The notes beneath the pieces are model-generated. The model was not told where the DNA came from. It made no database searches and saw only the letters and a list, made by a program, of their open reading frames with translations. A stretch of DNA of 64,000 nucleotides. Origin: an uncultured Oxalobacter sp. (GTDB lineage Bacteria; Pseudomonadota; Gammaproteobacteria; Burkholderiales; Burkholderiaceae_D). Positions within the stretch are counted from its first letter, which is position 1, and each line of letters opens with the position of its first letter. The position numbers and the translations under genes were made by a program. Below, in pieces: positions 1 to 10,583 of this stretch. The DNA lies in the NCBI GenBank assembly GCA_934401755.1, contig CAKRSU010000004.1, positions 1-64,000 of the forward strand, read 5' to 3'.

Positions 1-77
1 ACCAACAACCAACAACCAACAACCAACAACCAACAACCAACAACCAACAACCAACAACCAACAACCAACAACCAACA
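1..77. repeat. Heptanucleotide tandem repeat (ACCAACA)11, running off the left edge
   Basis: Eleven perfect uninterrupted copies of ACCAACA are visible, and the tract continues past the left edge, so its true length is unknown. The unit is not a multiple of three. Read in the frame of the downstream acyltransferase, each three units (21 bases) encode PTTNNQQ. All three frames stay open through the tract. Perfect short repeats inside a coding region are the classic substrate for slipped-strand mispairing, so copy-number change by one unit would move the downstream gene in or out of frame. Confidence 0.95.
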
Positions 78-1144
78 GAGATTATATCGTTGATATTGCC
101 AAAGGCATTGGAATATTGTTAGTTGTTGCCGTCCATTCTAACATTGGTTTTTTGTTTGGTTTGGACATGCCCTTTTTCTTTTTTATCTCAGGTTTCTTTG
201 CCCCGACCACATCAAAAATTAGTTTTATCGAAGGCTTTAAACAAAAAACGTTATCTTTGTTAAAACCAACATTTTTGTATGTCATTTTCTTTGGCATACT
301 TGCATATATTCTATGCAGAATTCCTTATACCGATTTCAATAAAAAATGGAAATTTTTTGAGTGGCTTAGCCCTCATAAAGTTTTTTTTGATGCGATCACT
401 TACCAGCCATTTCAGCCTTTAGCGGGACCTTTGTGGTTTGTGCCCTCTTTATGGTTGGGCTTTCTCGTATGGTTTACCTTCCGATCTTGGATTGAAAAAG
501 CAAATAAAAATTTAGGCAACCGAATAATCACTTTTGTTGTTTTGATTTTTCTTTATTTTTGCTGCATTAGTTCGGGGATTACCCTTGATGATAATAGATG
601 GATTGGGCTATTTGATAGAACAATTTATGCATTTGTATTTATTGCATTAGGGTATCTCATCTATCCGTTTCGATACAAAATTTTCCAACGCAAATGGATA
701 GGGATACTTGTTATCTTTGCGATTTTTGCAATCTGGTGGAAATGCAAACATTTTTATCATTTAAAAGGAATTGATGTAAGAAGTATGGCTATCCCCAAGA
801 AATTCTTACTCAATTCCTTTTTAATTGCATTAAGCGGGACGGCATTCATATTTTTATTATCTTACTTTCTTGAGAAAGTTGATATCTTAAAAAAAATATT
901 TTGTTGGTTAGGACAGAAATCTTTCCATATTATGGCAATTCATTCCATTGGAGGTTGGATCTTTTGGTGGTTAGATAGGTATTTCCAACTCACATTTGTT
1001 GATAAATTAACAGAACGTACCATTGGTCGGCTATTTTTCATTTTTGCCTCTGTTTTTTCTGTATGCACTATTATGCTTTTTGATATTTCAATAAAAATCA
1101 TCAAAAACAGACTAAATTATGATATTGCTAACAAAAAATCTTAA
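2..1144 (+). CDS. Acyltransferase 3 family membrane protein, 5' partial, probably phase variable
   Basis: Integral membrane acyltransferase of the acyltransferase-3 (OafA/WecH-like) family, which typically O-acetylates surface polysaccharide or LPS sugars. After the repeat-encoded segment the protein reads RDYIVDIAKGIGILLVVAVH, the usual start of this family, with the catalytic-type His in the first membrane segment. DMPFFFFISGFF and PLWFVPSLW follow as the typical second-helix and mid-protein motifs, and about ten hydrophobic segments are present. The earliest internal start is a TTG at 116, but that would cut off the conserved DIAKGIG segment. The real start is therefore upstream of the window and the heptanucleotide tract lies inside the coding sequence. 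No terminator directly follows. The acyl group and the acceptor cannot be told. Confidence 0.85.
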   Translation, partial: PTTNNQQPTTNNQQPTTNNQQPTTNRDYIVDIAKGIGILLVVAVHSNIGFLFGLDMPFFFFISGFFAPTTSKISFIEGFKQKTLSLLKPTFLYVIFFGILAYILCRIPYTDFNKKWKFFEWLSPHKVFFDAITYQPFQPLAGPLWFVPSLWLGFLVWFTFRSWIEKANKNLGNRIITFVVLIFLYFCCISSGITLDDNRWIGLFDRTIYAFVFIALGYLIYPFRYKIFQRKWIGILVIFAIFAIWWKCKHFYHLKGIDVRSMAIPKKFLLNSFLIALSGTAFIFLLSYFLEKVDILKKIFCWLGQKSFHIMAIHSIGGWIFWWLDRYFQLTFVDKLTERTIGRLFFIFASVFSVCTIMLFDISIKIIKNRLNYDIANKKS

Positions 1145-1266
1145 TTGAACGGTATTTTAAACACAATGCTGTTTTTGAGATACTGCGAGGTTGAATCTTT
1201 GAGTCAGCCAATATAGATACGAAAAAATGTACTGAAAATTTTAAATCAAAAGTCAAGTAATTCCGA

Positions 1267-1357
1267 TATAATAGGCGCTAGGGAAATACTCCTTTTCTTG
1301 GCTTGGAATGGACTTCCCTTAGGCATAGCATGTTTTCGATGTTATGCCTATTTTTTT
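1267..1357 (+). ncRNA. Candidate small RNA with its own -10 box and terminator
   Basis: A perfect TATAAT lies at 1267-1272, though no good -35 is visible. It is followed by a short hairpin (AGGGAA 1280-1285 pairing with TTCCCT 1314-1319) and then a strong intrinsic terminator. No open reading frame fits the roughly 80-base transcript. It does not show hallmarks of 4.5S, 6S or tmRNA. The existence of a transcript is inference. The element could instead be a read-through terminator for the acyltransferase gene. Confidence 0.35.
1321..1357 (+). terminator. Rho-independent terminator
   Basis: An 11-bp stem (1321-1331 with 1339-1349, one G-U pair) with a 7-base loop is followed directly by seven T residues at 1351-1357. 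It ends either the candidate small RNA or transcripts from the acyltransferase gene. Confidence 0.75.
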
Positions 1358-1397
1358 GCATTTCCCCTCTTTTTGATGTAGCCCCAGAAAAAGCCGT

Positions 1398-1682
1398 CTA
1401 ATCATCCTCATAGTGCCATTTGCACTGATAAATTTCGATCTGTTCATTTATAACACGATAAACAAGACGATGCGTCCCATTAATACGTCGACGCCAAAAA
1501 ACCGATAGACTCTCTTTCAGTCCTTCTATTTTTCTATCCCAGAATTGGATTAAACTGATACCCTTTAACAAAGGATTGATTCACTTTAGAAGCTTTCTAT
1601 CTTGCCTTTGCCAATAAAGATATTCTTTAAAAGCTTATTCTGAGATAGAAAAAATAAGGACTCTGTCACAATTGAGCTTCAT
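1398..1682 (-). pseudogene. Decayed YoeB/Txe-type toxin gene
   Basis: Translating the - strand gives an intact YoeB-like C-terminus: FWRRRINGTHRLVYRV, then QIEIYQCKWHYEDD and a TAG stop at 1398-1400. This matches the conserved end of YoeB ribosome-dependent mRNA interferases, including the basic RRIN segment and the terminal H-Y. The N-terminal part is recognisable as EYLYWQRQDRKLLK, but it has an in-frame TAA just before it, a TGA directly after it, and at least one frameshift in the middle. A nearby ATG lies at 1682. No YefM-type antitoxin was recognised next to it. The gene cannot make a full toxin. Confidence 0.75.
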
Positions 1683-2298
1683 AACTTCTGTCAATTAAAT
1701 AAGCAGCAATACTATTCCTAAATAGCATTAATAATTACAAAGTACTCAAACGAAATGAGCTTTATTTTTTGATCGACACCCTTCTGTCGTTCCATGACTA
1801 AAGATAAAACGAAACATACGTAGAATTTCGTTTTTTCAATCTGACAAAACGTTTGCAGGACTTCTGAGATGTCCAAAAGGATGATATGTCACAAAAGACT
1901 AGGTAATTGGGATCGAATAATCAAACTAGCATCTACTCTTATCTTCCCAAAATCAAGGAATATCCATTAATAAGCATTAAGTAACATCAGTTATTTTATC
2001 AGATAAAACAGTAATTATTTGAATTTAAAAGAGAATTTCTAAAATAATACAATTTATAACTCTTCAATAATTATCTTCTATTAATAAAATGATTTTTCAT
2101 TAAATCTATTAAAAACAATATGTTACCTATGAAATGAAGATCCACTAATGCTTATTAACGGATATAGAAAGCTAAAAATGATGAAAAACATTGAATCTTT
2201 CCTTCTAGAAAAACTCTAACCACCTACACAAATAATTCCGATTCAGAATAGTACGAATTACGAATTCTTGTTCAAATATTTATATAAAAGAGTGAAAT
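1683..2298. other. AT-rich intergenic stretch, nothing recognised
   Basis: About 600 bases of very AT-rich sequence between the yoeB remnant and the DUF262 gene. No ORF of useful length, tRNA or clear repeat was seen. The YefM-like antitoxin expected beside a YoeB gene was looked for on the - strand and not found. It probably includes the promoter for the following gene. Confidence 0.5.
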
Positions 2299-4059
2299 AT
2301 GGAAACTAAAACCATTAAAAGTTTATTCAATCAAAATACTGAAAAACATTTTGTAGTTCCTAAATATCAAAGAGCCTATTCTTGGGAAGAAAAACAACTT
2401 TCTCAATTTCTCGAAGATTTGAAGGAATGTGAAACATATGATTATCATCTAGGGCATTTCTTATTTGAACAGGACGAACATAATACTAATAGATGGTATG
2501 TCATTGACGGACAACAACGATTAACAACTTGCGTTATCTTTTTCAGTGCATTGGTTGAACTATTAAAGCAAAAAGAAAAAATTTCTCCTAATCAGCAACA
2601 AACTGACAAAATTAATGATTTAATAAAATGTTATTTAAAAAGTAATTCAAATATCAAATTTATTACTGTAGATTACGATAATAACTTCTTTTTTAATACC
2701 ATTATTAATCATGATCCTATTACATTAAAAAGCGATTCTAAATCACAAGAATTAATCCTTAACGCCTTAAACTATTTTAAAAATCAACTTAAAAACACGC
2801 CAATTGACCAATTATATACTTTGGTTCATGTATTAGAAAATGCCTCTATTACAACCTATATCATTAAAAACAAACTGCAAGCTATGCAGATTTTCAATTA
2901 TCAAAATGACAGAGGTAAAAAATTATCCAACCTTGAAATATTGAAAGTATATTTCATGTTGCAAATCTGTCGTTTATCAAACAATCAAGACGATCTTCAT
3001 TATATTGAAGAAGGTTTTGAATACATTTACAGAAAACTCGTTTCTATCAATCTCGAAGAAGATAATGCACTTAATTATTATTGGAGAGCAATCGGCCCTC
3101 AAGGTTATTATAGCGAAAATGTCATTAGTGAAGTTAAAAAATGGCTAAAAGAACAATCAAAAGAAGATCAAATTAAAAATATTAAGTCTTTTATTAATAA
3201 ATTATCTCAAACTTTTCAATTTATTGAACAAATAGAAAAAGATACCTCTTTTTATACTGCAAATTTAAAGCGTATGAATAATATGGCTTTGTCTTATCCA
3301 ATACTGATCAAAGCTCGATTATCTGGCATCCAACAAGATAATCTCGTATTCATACGCCTTATCAAACTTATGGAAAATATCACATTCCGTTCATTAATTA
3401 GAGGTGGACGAGCCGATATAACAAGCCGGCTTCAACATGTCTTACAGCAAGAAAAAAAACAAATCGATCAATTCTTTAATTTATTAGATACTCAAAGCTT
3501 TAATCACATCATTGATACTATTATTTCCAATTTAAAAAATGATAGCTGGTGGGGATATTGGAATGATGAAGAAATGCTTGATCATCTGAAACAAGAATGG
3601 TTCTATTGGAATCGCGTCAGTAACTATTTGTTATGGCGATACGAGCAATATTTGTGTAATGATAATTACCCTGAACCAAAAGTTGATTTTCAGAAAATGA
3701 TATCAAAAGAGAGCATTGAACATATTGCACCACAAACTCTTCCTGAAATTGAAGACAATGGTTATGGTATCTATGATGACAAACAAAATCCATCTGAAGG
3801 AATTGTTTCTGGAAATTGGATGCATTGTGTTGGCAATTTAATGTTAATGGCAGGTAATCAAAATAGTTCATTAGGTAATAACCCATTTATTAAAAAACTG
3901 CATATCTATGGAAGTGACAATTTACTCAACCAACAAAAAGAAATTACCGAATTTGTTTCCAATCCAAACAATCCGATTTGGGACAAAACAAGTATTGAAA
4001 AGCGTCGAGATAAAATTGTTAAGGCCGCTCAAAAAATTTGGAGTCTAGATTCCATTTAA
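2299..4059 (+). CDS. DUF262/DUF1524 protein, GmrSD-like predicted restriction or defence nuclease
   Basis: 586 aa. The N-terminal DUF262 (ParB-like NTPase) domain shows VPKYQRAYSW at residues 20-29 and the DGQQR signature at 70-74. The C-terminal third has a DUF1524-type HNH nuclease motif, EHIAPQ near residue 475, followed by GNLMLMAGNQNSSLGN. This is the single-chain GmrSD arrangement. Characterised family members cut modified phage DNA (type IV restriction) or act in other phage-defence systems. No partner genes are adjacent, so it appears stand-alone. Base composition is more AT-rich than the housekeeping genes, and a decayed toxin gene lies upstream, which suggests horizontal acquisition. 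The actual target is unknown. Confidence 0.85.
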   Translation: METKTIKSLFNQNTEKHFVVPKYQRAYSWEEKQLSQFLEDLKECETYDYHLGHFLFEQDEHNTNRWYVIDGQQRLTTCVIFFSALVELLKQKEKISPNQQQTDKINDLIKCYLKSNSNIKFITVDYDNNFFFNTIINHDPITLKSDSKSQELILNALNYFKNQLKNTPIDQLYTLVHVLENASITTYIIKNKLQAMQIFNYQNDRGKKLSNLEILKVYFMLQICRLSNNQDDLHYIEEGFEYIYRKLVSINLEEDNALNYYWRAIGPQGYYSENVISEVKKWLKEQSKEDQIKNIKSFINKLSQTFQFIEQIEKDTSFYTANLKRMNNMALSYPILIKARLSGIQQDNLVFIRLIKLMENITFRSLIRGGRADITSRLQHVLQQEKKQIDQFFNLLDTQSFNHIIDTIISNLKNDSWWGYWNDEEMLDHLKQEWFYWNRVSNYLLWRYEQYLCNDNYPEPKVDFQKMISKESIEHIAPQTLPEIEDNGYGIYDDKQNPSEGIVSGNWMHCVGNLMLMAGNQNSSLGNNPFIKKLHIYGSDNLLNQQKEITEFVSNPNNPIWDKTSIEKRRDKIVKAAQKIWSLDSI

Positions 4060-4180
4060 TAATAAAAATGAAATAATCGCTATTTTTAGCTCTATTTCTT
4101 TTCCATTGAGTTTTCAATTCAATGATTCGAGATTAAGCAATAGAATAAAAATTTATTCTGAATTACTCTTTTAGAAACAT

Positions 4181-4214
4181 AAAACCCCGTTAAGTAAAAG
4201 CTTAACGGGGTTTT
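4181..4214 (-). terminator. Bidirectional terminator between the DUF262 gene and gdhA
   Basis: A perfect 14-bp stem (4181-4194 with 4201-4214) with a 6-base loop. A-rich on one side and T-rich on the other, so it can serve the convergent genes on both strands. It lies 23 bases after the gdhA stop. Confidence 0.9.
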
Positions 4215-4237
4215 ATTCAAATAGAGCCATCTAAAAT

Positions 4238-5578
4238 TTAGATAACCCCTTGAGCTAACATCGCATCAGCAACTTTAACAAACCCTGCAACATTCGCGCC
4301 AGTAATATAACTTACTGTACCATCTGGACGAGTTCCATACTTAACACACTGATCATGAATAGCTTTCATAATACCATTCAATTTCTGATCAACTTCTTCA
4401 CGTGTCCAGGATAAACGAATTGCATTTTGAGACATTTCAAGTCCTGAAGTTGCAACACCCCCCGCATTAGAAGCCTTACCTGGAGCATACAAAACACCTT
4501 TCGCTTCAAATAATTTTGCAGCTTCAATCGTAGATGGCATATTAGCGCCTTCTGCGACACAAATAACACCATTATCAATCAGAGTTTTCGCGTCATTTTC
4601 ATCCAATTCATTTTGCGTTGCGCAAGGCAATGCAACATCAACAGAAACAAACCATGGACGAGCATCTGCATAATATTTAGCACCAACTGCAGCAGCATAT
4701 TCACTGCAACGACCATATTTAACGTTTTTAATTTCTAGCAATTTTGCCAATTTTTCTGGGGTAAAGCCGTCTTCGTCGACAACTGTACCATTAGAATCAG
4801 AAACCGTTACCACTTTTGCACCTAATTGCATTGCTTTTTCAACAGCATATTGAGCAACATTACCTGAACCAGAAACAGCAACACGCATACCTTTTAGTTC
4901 TTTGCCAACACGTTTTAGCATTTCTTCGACAAAGTAAACCGTACCGTAACCTGTTGCTTCTGGACGAATAAGAGAACCACCAAAGGACAAACCTTTACCC
5001 GTGAAAACGCAGTCATTACGATTAGCCAGTTTCTTATACATACCGACAAGATAACCCACTTCACGACCGCCAACACCAATATCACCAGCAGGAACATCGG
5101 TATCTGCGCCAACATGACGGAAGAGTTCAGAAACAAAAGCCTGACAAAAACGCATAATTTCATTATCGCTCTTGCCTTTTGGATCAAAATCAGATCCCCC
5201 TTTGCCTGCCCCCATAGGCAAAGTGGTCAATGCATTTTTAAAAGTCTGTTCAAATGCCAAAAATTTCAAAATAGACAAATTAACAGATGGATGGAAACGT
5301 AAACCACCTTTGTAAGGACCAATCATCGAACTATGCTGAATACGATAGCCACGATTGACCTGAACTTGACCTTTATCATCAATCCAAGATACGCGGAACT
5401 GGATAATACGTTCTGGTTCAACTAAACGATGCAGCAATTCCTGGCTTTGGTATTTAGGGTTAGCTTCGATGAAAGGCCACATACTTTCCATCACTTCAGT
5501 AACTGCCTGCAAAAATTCAGGTTGATTAGGATCACGCTGTTTAACGCTATCCAAAAATTCTTGAAGACTTTGTGCCAT
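4238..5578 (-). CDS. gdhA: NADP-specific glutamate dehydrogenase
   Basis: Catalyses reversible reductive amination of 2-oxoglutarate with ammonium to glutamate in the cytoplasm. The 446-aa protein follows E. coli GdhA along its whole length: RDPNQPEF near the N-terminus, GPYKGGLRFHPSVN, the catalytic-lysine segment PMGAGKGGSDFDPKG, DTDVPAGDIGVGGREVG, the nucleotide-binding GSGNVAQYA and a C-terminus ending FVKVADAMLAQGVI. The longer reading frame adds a 19-residue hydrophobic leader without family support. I therefore start at the ATG giving MAQSLQEFL, whose RBS is weak. It is a single-gene transcription unit ending at the 4181-4214 terminator. Confidence 0.96.
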   Translation of the reverse strand: MAQSLQEFLDSVKQRDPNQPEFLQAVTEVMESMWPFIEANPKYQSQELLHRLVEPERIIQFRVSWIDDKGQVQVNRGYRIQHSSMIGPYKGGLRFHPSVNLSILKFLAFEQTFKNALTTLPMGAGKGGSDFDPKGKSDNEIMRFCQAFVSELFRHVGADTDVPAGDIGVGGREVGYLVGMYKKLANRNDCVFTGKGLSFGGSLIRPEATGYGTVYFVEEMLKRVGKELKGMRVAVSGSGNVAQYAVEKAMQLGAKVVTVSDSNGTVVDEDGFTPEKLAKLLEIKNVKYGRCSEYAAAVGAKYYADARPWFVSVDVALPCATQNELDENDAKTLIDNGVICVAEGANMPSTIEAAKLFEAKGVLYAPGKASNAGGVATSGLEMSQNAIRLSWTREEVDQKLNGIMKAIHDQCVKYGTRPDGTVSYITGANVAGFVKVADAMLAQGVI

Positions 5579-7257
<1,679 letters not shown>

Positions 7258-7266
7258 ATTAAATAT

Positions 7267-7296
7267 CCCGACAACAAAAATTCTATTGTTGTCGGG
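7267..7296 (+). terminator. Terminator after serS
   Basis: A perfect 11-bp stem (7267-7277 with 7286-7296) with an 8-base loop, 9 bases after the serS stop. The T-tract that follows is weak. Confidence 0.7.
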
Positions 7297-7450
7297 AATA
7301 TTCACTCAATTTGTGTAACAAGCTTTTCTTTCATTTTGCTTTACTCATTCAGTATCGAGATCAAACTCATCTGCTTATTGATTACTTAACCAGTTATCAC
7401 CAAATCGTTGCTTTTCATTGCGACTCTCTACTTAAAAAGTATCTTTAATA

Positions 7451-8632
7451 ATGAAAATGCCCCTTATTCGTTACTTTATTTACCCGTCAACTCATCATTT
7501 AGACACCAATAATCCCACAATCAGGGCAAATATCGGAAAAGCAGCAGGTTTAACCGGCATTATATGCAACAGCCTCTTAGCGATTATCAAACTATTGATT
7601 GGAATTCTTTCTGCATCCATGTCAATTACGGTTGATGGGCTCAACAATTTATCGGATGCGGCAAGCTCCATTGTAACAATGATTGGGTTTAAATTAGCCC
7701 AAAAACCGGCCGATACTAAACACCCCTACGGTCACGCTCGTTATGAGTACATTTCGGGACTAATCGTTTCTTTGATCATTATTATTATCGGTTTGGAACT
7801 CGCAAAAAGTTCCATTGATAAAATTCTTAATCCTTCTGCTATTGAATTTTCTTCATTCATTGGTGGGGCTTTGCTCTTTTCGATCTTAGTAAAACTCTGG
7901 CTTTATCATTTAAACCAGCGACTGGGCATAAAACTTCAATCTACAACATTGAAAGCGACTGCAGCAGATAGTAGAAATGATGTCATCACAACATCTGCTG
8001 TTTTAGTCGCCGCTTTAATCGAACATTTCACATCTTGGTATATTGACGGTTATATGGGACTTGCCGTTTCCCTTTTTATTCTCTGGAATGGGATCAATCT
8101 CACTAAAGAAACAATCTCTCCTCTTTTAGGAGAACAAATCAATCAAGATCTACGTCAACAAATTATTCAACACATTACAAATTGTCCTAAAGTTTTAGGC
8201 TGGCACAATTTAATGGTTCATGATTATGGTCCTCAACAACGATTCGCTAGCATCCATGTTGAAATGGATAGAAATAATGACCCGCTTATTGCACATGAAC
8301 TCATTGATCAAATGGAGAAAAAGTGCCAAAAAGATCTTGGTATCTACCTTGTTATTCATTACGATCCCATCATTACAGATGATCCGGAACTCAACAAAAT
8401 AAAATATTTAGTCGAACATATCCTGAAAATGCGAGATACGCGTATTACGATTCATGATTTCCGTATCGTTCCCGATGGCAAACGAATCAATATTAGTTTT
8501 GAAATCATCCTACCAACAACACTTATCGGACAGGAATTAGATATTCAAACGTCCTTAGAAAACACGCTAAACTGCTTAGATGAAAAAACTTATTCAACGG
8601 TTATGATATGTTCCGATCAGCATTTCAATTGA
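7451..8632 (+). CDS. Cation diffusion facilitator, manganese-type efflux transporter
   Basis: 393-aa CDF antiporter that exports divalent metal from the cytoplasm in exchange for protons. It has about six membrane segments followed by a cytoplasmic C-terminal domain from about residue 215. The second-helix motif DGLNNLSD gives N65-x-x-x-D69, HPYGH is at residues 91-95, and the fifth-helix motif DSRND gives D173-x-x-x-D177. An N/D-x-x-x-D plus D-x-x-x-D pair, instead of the zinc-type H-x-x-x-D, is the pattern known for Mn exporters such as MntE/MneP, so manganese is the inferred substrate. The C-terminal region is long (about 180 residues) and may contain a duplicated dimerisation domain. No metal riboswitch was recognised upstream. 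Confidence 0.85.
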   Translation: MKMPLIRYFIYPSTHHLDTNNPTIRANIGKAAGLTGIICNSLLAIIKLLIGILSASMSITVDGLNNLSDAASSIVTMIGFKLAQKPADTKHPYGHARYEYISGLIVSLIIIIIGLELAKSSIDKILNPSAIEFSSFIGGALLFSILVKLWLYHLNQRLGIKLQSTTLKATAADSRNDVITTSAVLVAALIEHFTSWYIDGYMGLAVSLFILWNGINLTKETISPLLGEQINQDLRQQIIQHITNCPKVLGWHNLMVHDYGPQQRFASIHVEMDRNNDPLIAHELIDQMEKKCQKDLGIYLVIHYDPIITDDPELNKIKYLVEHILKMRDTRITIHDFRIVPDGKRINISFEIILPTTLIGQELDIQTSLENTLNCLDEKTYSTVMICSDQHFN

Positions 8633-8737
8633 TATTGAATCTGCATAGCCAAATACGATTCTGATTACAAGCTTTTTCTTTGCTTTTCTAACATTCCCCC
8701 ATTAACCGATTCTCAGCATAAAGTAGAAAATCGTCAC

Positions 8738-8757
8738 CCCGAGTACAATTACTCGGG
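8738..8757. terminator. Hairpin between the convergent CDF and GGT genes
   Basis: Perfect 8-bp GC-rich stem (8738-8745 with 8750-8757) with a CAAT loop. No clear T-tract on either strand, so the terminator role is only likely from its position between convergent genes. Confidence 0.4.
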
Positions 8758-8867
8758 ATATCTCAAAGATTTTCTACCGTTATGCGTTCACTTCATCGGA
8801 CAATCGGAATGTTTTGCTCTTAGCATAAAACTGCTTTAACAATTCAATATCTTCGATAGAAGGAGCC

Positions 8868-10583
8868 TCAATAACCGATCGCTAACCCATCACCACGTGG
8901 ATCAGCAGCCCCATAGCGCAACCCTGTTACAGGATCAATCATAATTGCGCCAGCATGTCCCATACCATCCGTATAAGCATCTACTTTTTCAATAGGTTGA
9001 CCACGTTTTACTAACTCATCTAACACCGCCTGTGGAACACGATTTTCGATCTTCAAAGTATTTGAAGCCGCTCCCCATGTTCGTCCATTCAACCAGCGAG
9101 GAGCAGCAACAGCATCTTGTGGAAACATACCAAAATCAACAATACGGGTTACAATCGCCGTTTGAGTTTGAGGCTGACCTTCCCCGCCCATCGTTCCATA
9201 GACCAAAAATGGCCGTTGATCCTTTAATAACATGGCCGCATTTAATGTATGAAAAGTCCGTTTATGCGGTTCTAAGCGATTAATATGTTGCGGATTCAAT
9301 GAAAAGAAAGCGCCTCGATTTTGTAGTAAAACACCGGTATCGCCAGCTACAATCCCTGATCCAAAATCATGATAAATAGACTGTATCAAAGAAACCGCAT
9401 TCCCCTCTTTATCAACAACACCAATCCAAACCGTATCTCCTTTGGGATCCAGTGGTTTTAATCCATGATGAGCTTTTTTTAGATCAATTCTTGTTGCTTG
9501 ATCTTTTCCATGCTGCGCTGAAAGTAGGAAATCCAAAGGAATCTTGGCAAATTCCGGATCTGTTAAATAGTTGTCACGATCAATAAAAGCTTCTTTCGTC
9601 GCTTCTGCCATTAAATGATAATAATCAGCCGTCCCTTCTCCCAGACTTTTAACATCAAAATGATTTAGAATATTTAAAATCTCAAGTGAAGCCATTCCTT
9701 GAGTATTAGGCGGCAAATTATAGGCTTGATAGCCGCGATAATTCACCATTAAGGGATCAACCCAATTAGCCTTATGATTTACAAAATCCTCATAAGTTAG
9801 CACTCCGCCATTCTTTTCAAGATCAGCAGCCATCGCTTTTGCTAAAGATCCCTTATAGAATTCATCTGCCCCCTTCTCAGCAATCAGTTTGTAAGTTTTC
9901 GCTAATTGCGGTAATTTCAATATTTCACCAACCTGATAAGGACGTCCATCTGGTTTCAAATACATATTTTTAAAACCATGAAAGCGTTGTAGATGACGAA
10001 ATTCCTGATCATTGGGATCTGTATTAATTGCTTGCCAACGGGCAAGAGAAGGAGTTATGGGAAACCCCTCTTGTGCATACATAATCGCGCTATCAAATAA
10101 TGCATGCCAAGCAAGTCCTTGATTTCCCATATTATGAGTTGCATATTGATACGCTTCATCCCAACCAGAAACAGTTCCCGGGACAGTAACTGCTGCTAAA
10201 TACCCTCTAGTAGGAATCTTTTGATAACCGCGACTCGTATAAAAATCAATTGTTGCTTTAGACCCGGCTCGACCACTTGCATTTAATGCTTTAACTTCCT
10301 TCGTCTTTGCATTGTAAATCAGCCAAAAATTATCGCCCCCCAATGTGGTCATCTGTGGATAAACAACATTCATGGTCGATGCAATAGCAATCGCTGCATC
10401 AACAGCATTTCCTCCCTTTTTTAAGACATCAACTCCTGCAACTGATGCCATATAATTAGGAGATGTCACCATACCGTATTTGGTGACAGGATCAATACAA
10501 CGCGATGCAGTTTCACAATATGCACCTGGCGACTTTTCTGCAACGATACCATCAATAGATTTAAAGATAAGCGACATAGTCAT
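8868..10583 (-). CDS. Gamma-glutamyltransferase family protein (Ntn hydrolase), no signal peptide
   Basis: 571 aa. The GGT fold is made as a proenzyme that cleaves itself before a nucleophilic Thr. Here that site is DTVWIGVVDKEGNAVSLIQS, with T384 as predicted nucleophile. Other GGT features are the early PNYMASVAGVDVLKKGGNAV segment, the long FIDRDNYLTDP helix region, and YGTMGGEGQPQ near the C-terminus. Characterised family members hydrolyse or transfer gamma-glutamyl groups (glutathione), while YwrD-like relatives have unproven substrates. The N-terminus MTMSLIFKSIDG has no signal sequence, unlike periplasmic GGTs of Gram-negatives, so a cytoplasmic enzyme of the YwrD-like branch is more likely. 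Convergent with the CDF gene. Confidence 0.85.
   Translation of the reverse strand: MTMSLIFKSIDGIVAEKSPGAYCETASRCIDPVTKYGMVTSPNYMASVAGVDVLKKGGNAVDAAIAIASTMNVVYPQMTTLGGDNFWLIYNAKTKEVKALNASGRAGSKATIDFYTSRGYQKIPTRGYLAAVTVPGTVSGWDEAYQYATHNMGNQGLAWHALFDSAIMYAQEGFPITPSLARWQAINTDPNDQEFRHLQRFHGFKNMYLKPDGRPYQVGEILKLPQLAKTYKLIAEKGADEFYKGSLAKAMAADLEKNGGVLTYEDFVNHKANWVDPLMVNYRGYQAYNLPPNTQGMASLEILNILNHFDVKSLGEGTADYYHLMAEATKEAFIDRDNYLTDPEFAKIPLDFLLSAQHGKDQATRIDLKKAHHGLKPLDPKGDTVWIGVVDKEGNAVSLIQSIYHDFGSGIVAGDTGVLLQNRGAFFSLNPQHINRLEPHKRTFHTLNAAMLLKDQRPFLVYGTMGGEGQPQTQTAIVTRIVDFGMFPQDAVAAPRWLNGRTWGAASNTLKIENRVPQAVLDELVKRGQPIEKVDAYTDGMGHAGAIMIDPVTGLRYGAADPRGDGLAIGY

Noticed and set aside
1..77. CRISPR-like repeat array at the left edge
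   Set aside because: The units are only 7 bases and directly contiguous, without spacers; it is a simple tandem repeat in a coding region.
1267..1357. 4.5S, 6S or tmRNA gene
   Set aside because: The conserved SRP GGAAGCA tetraloop region, the 6S bubble and a tmRNA reading frame are all absent.
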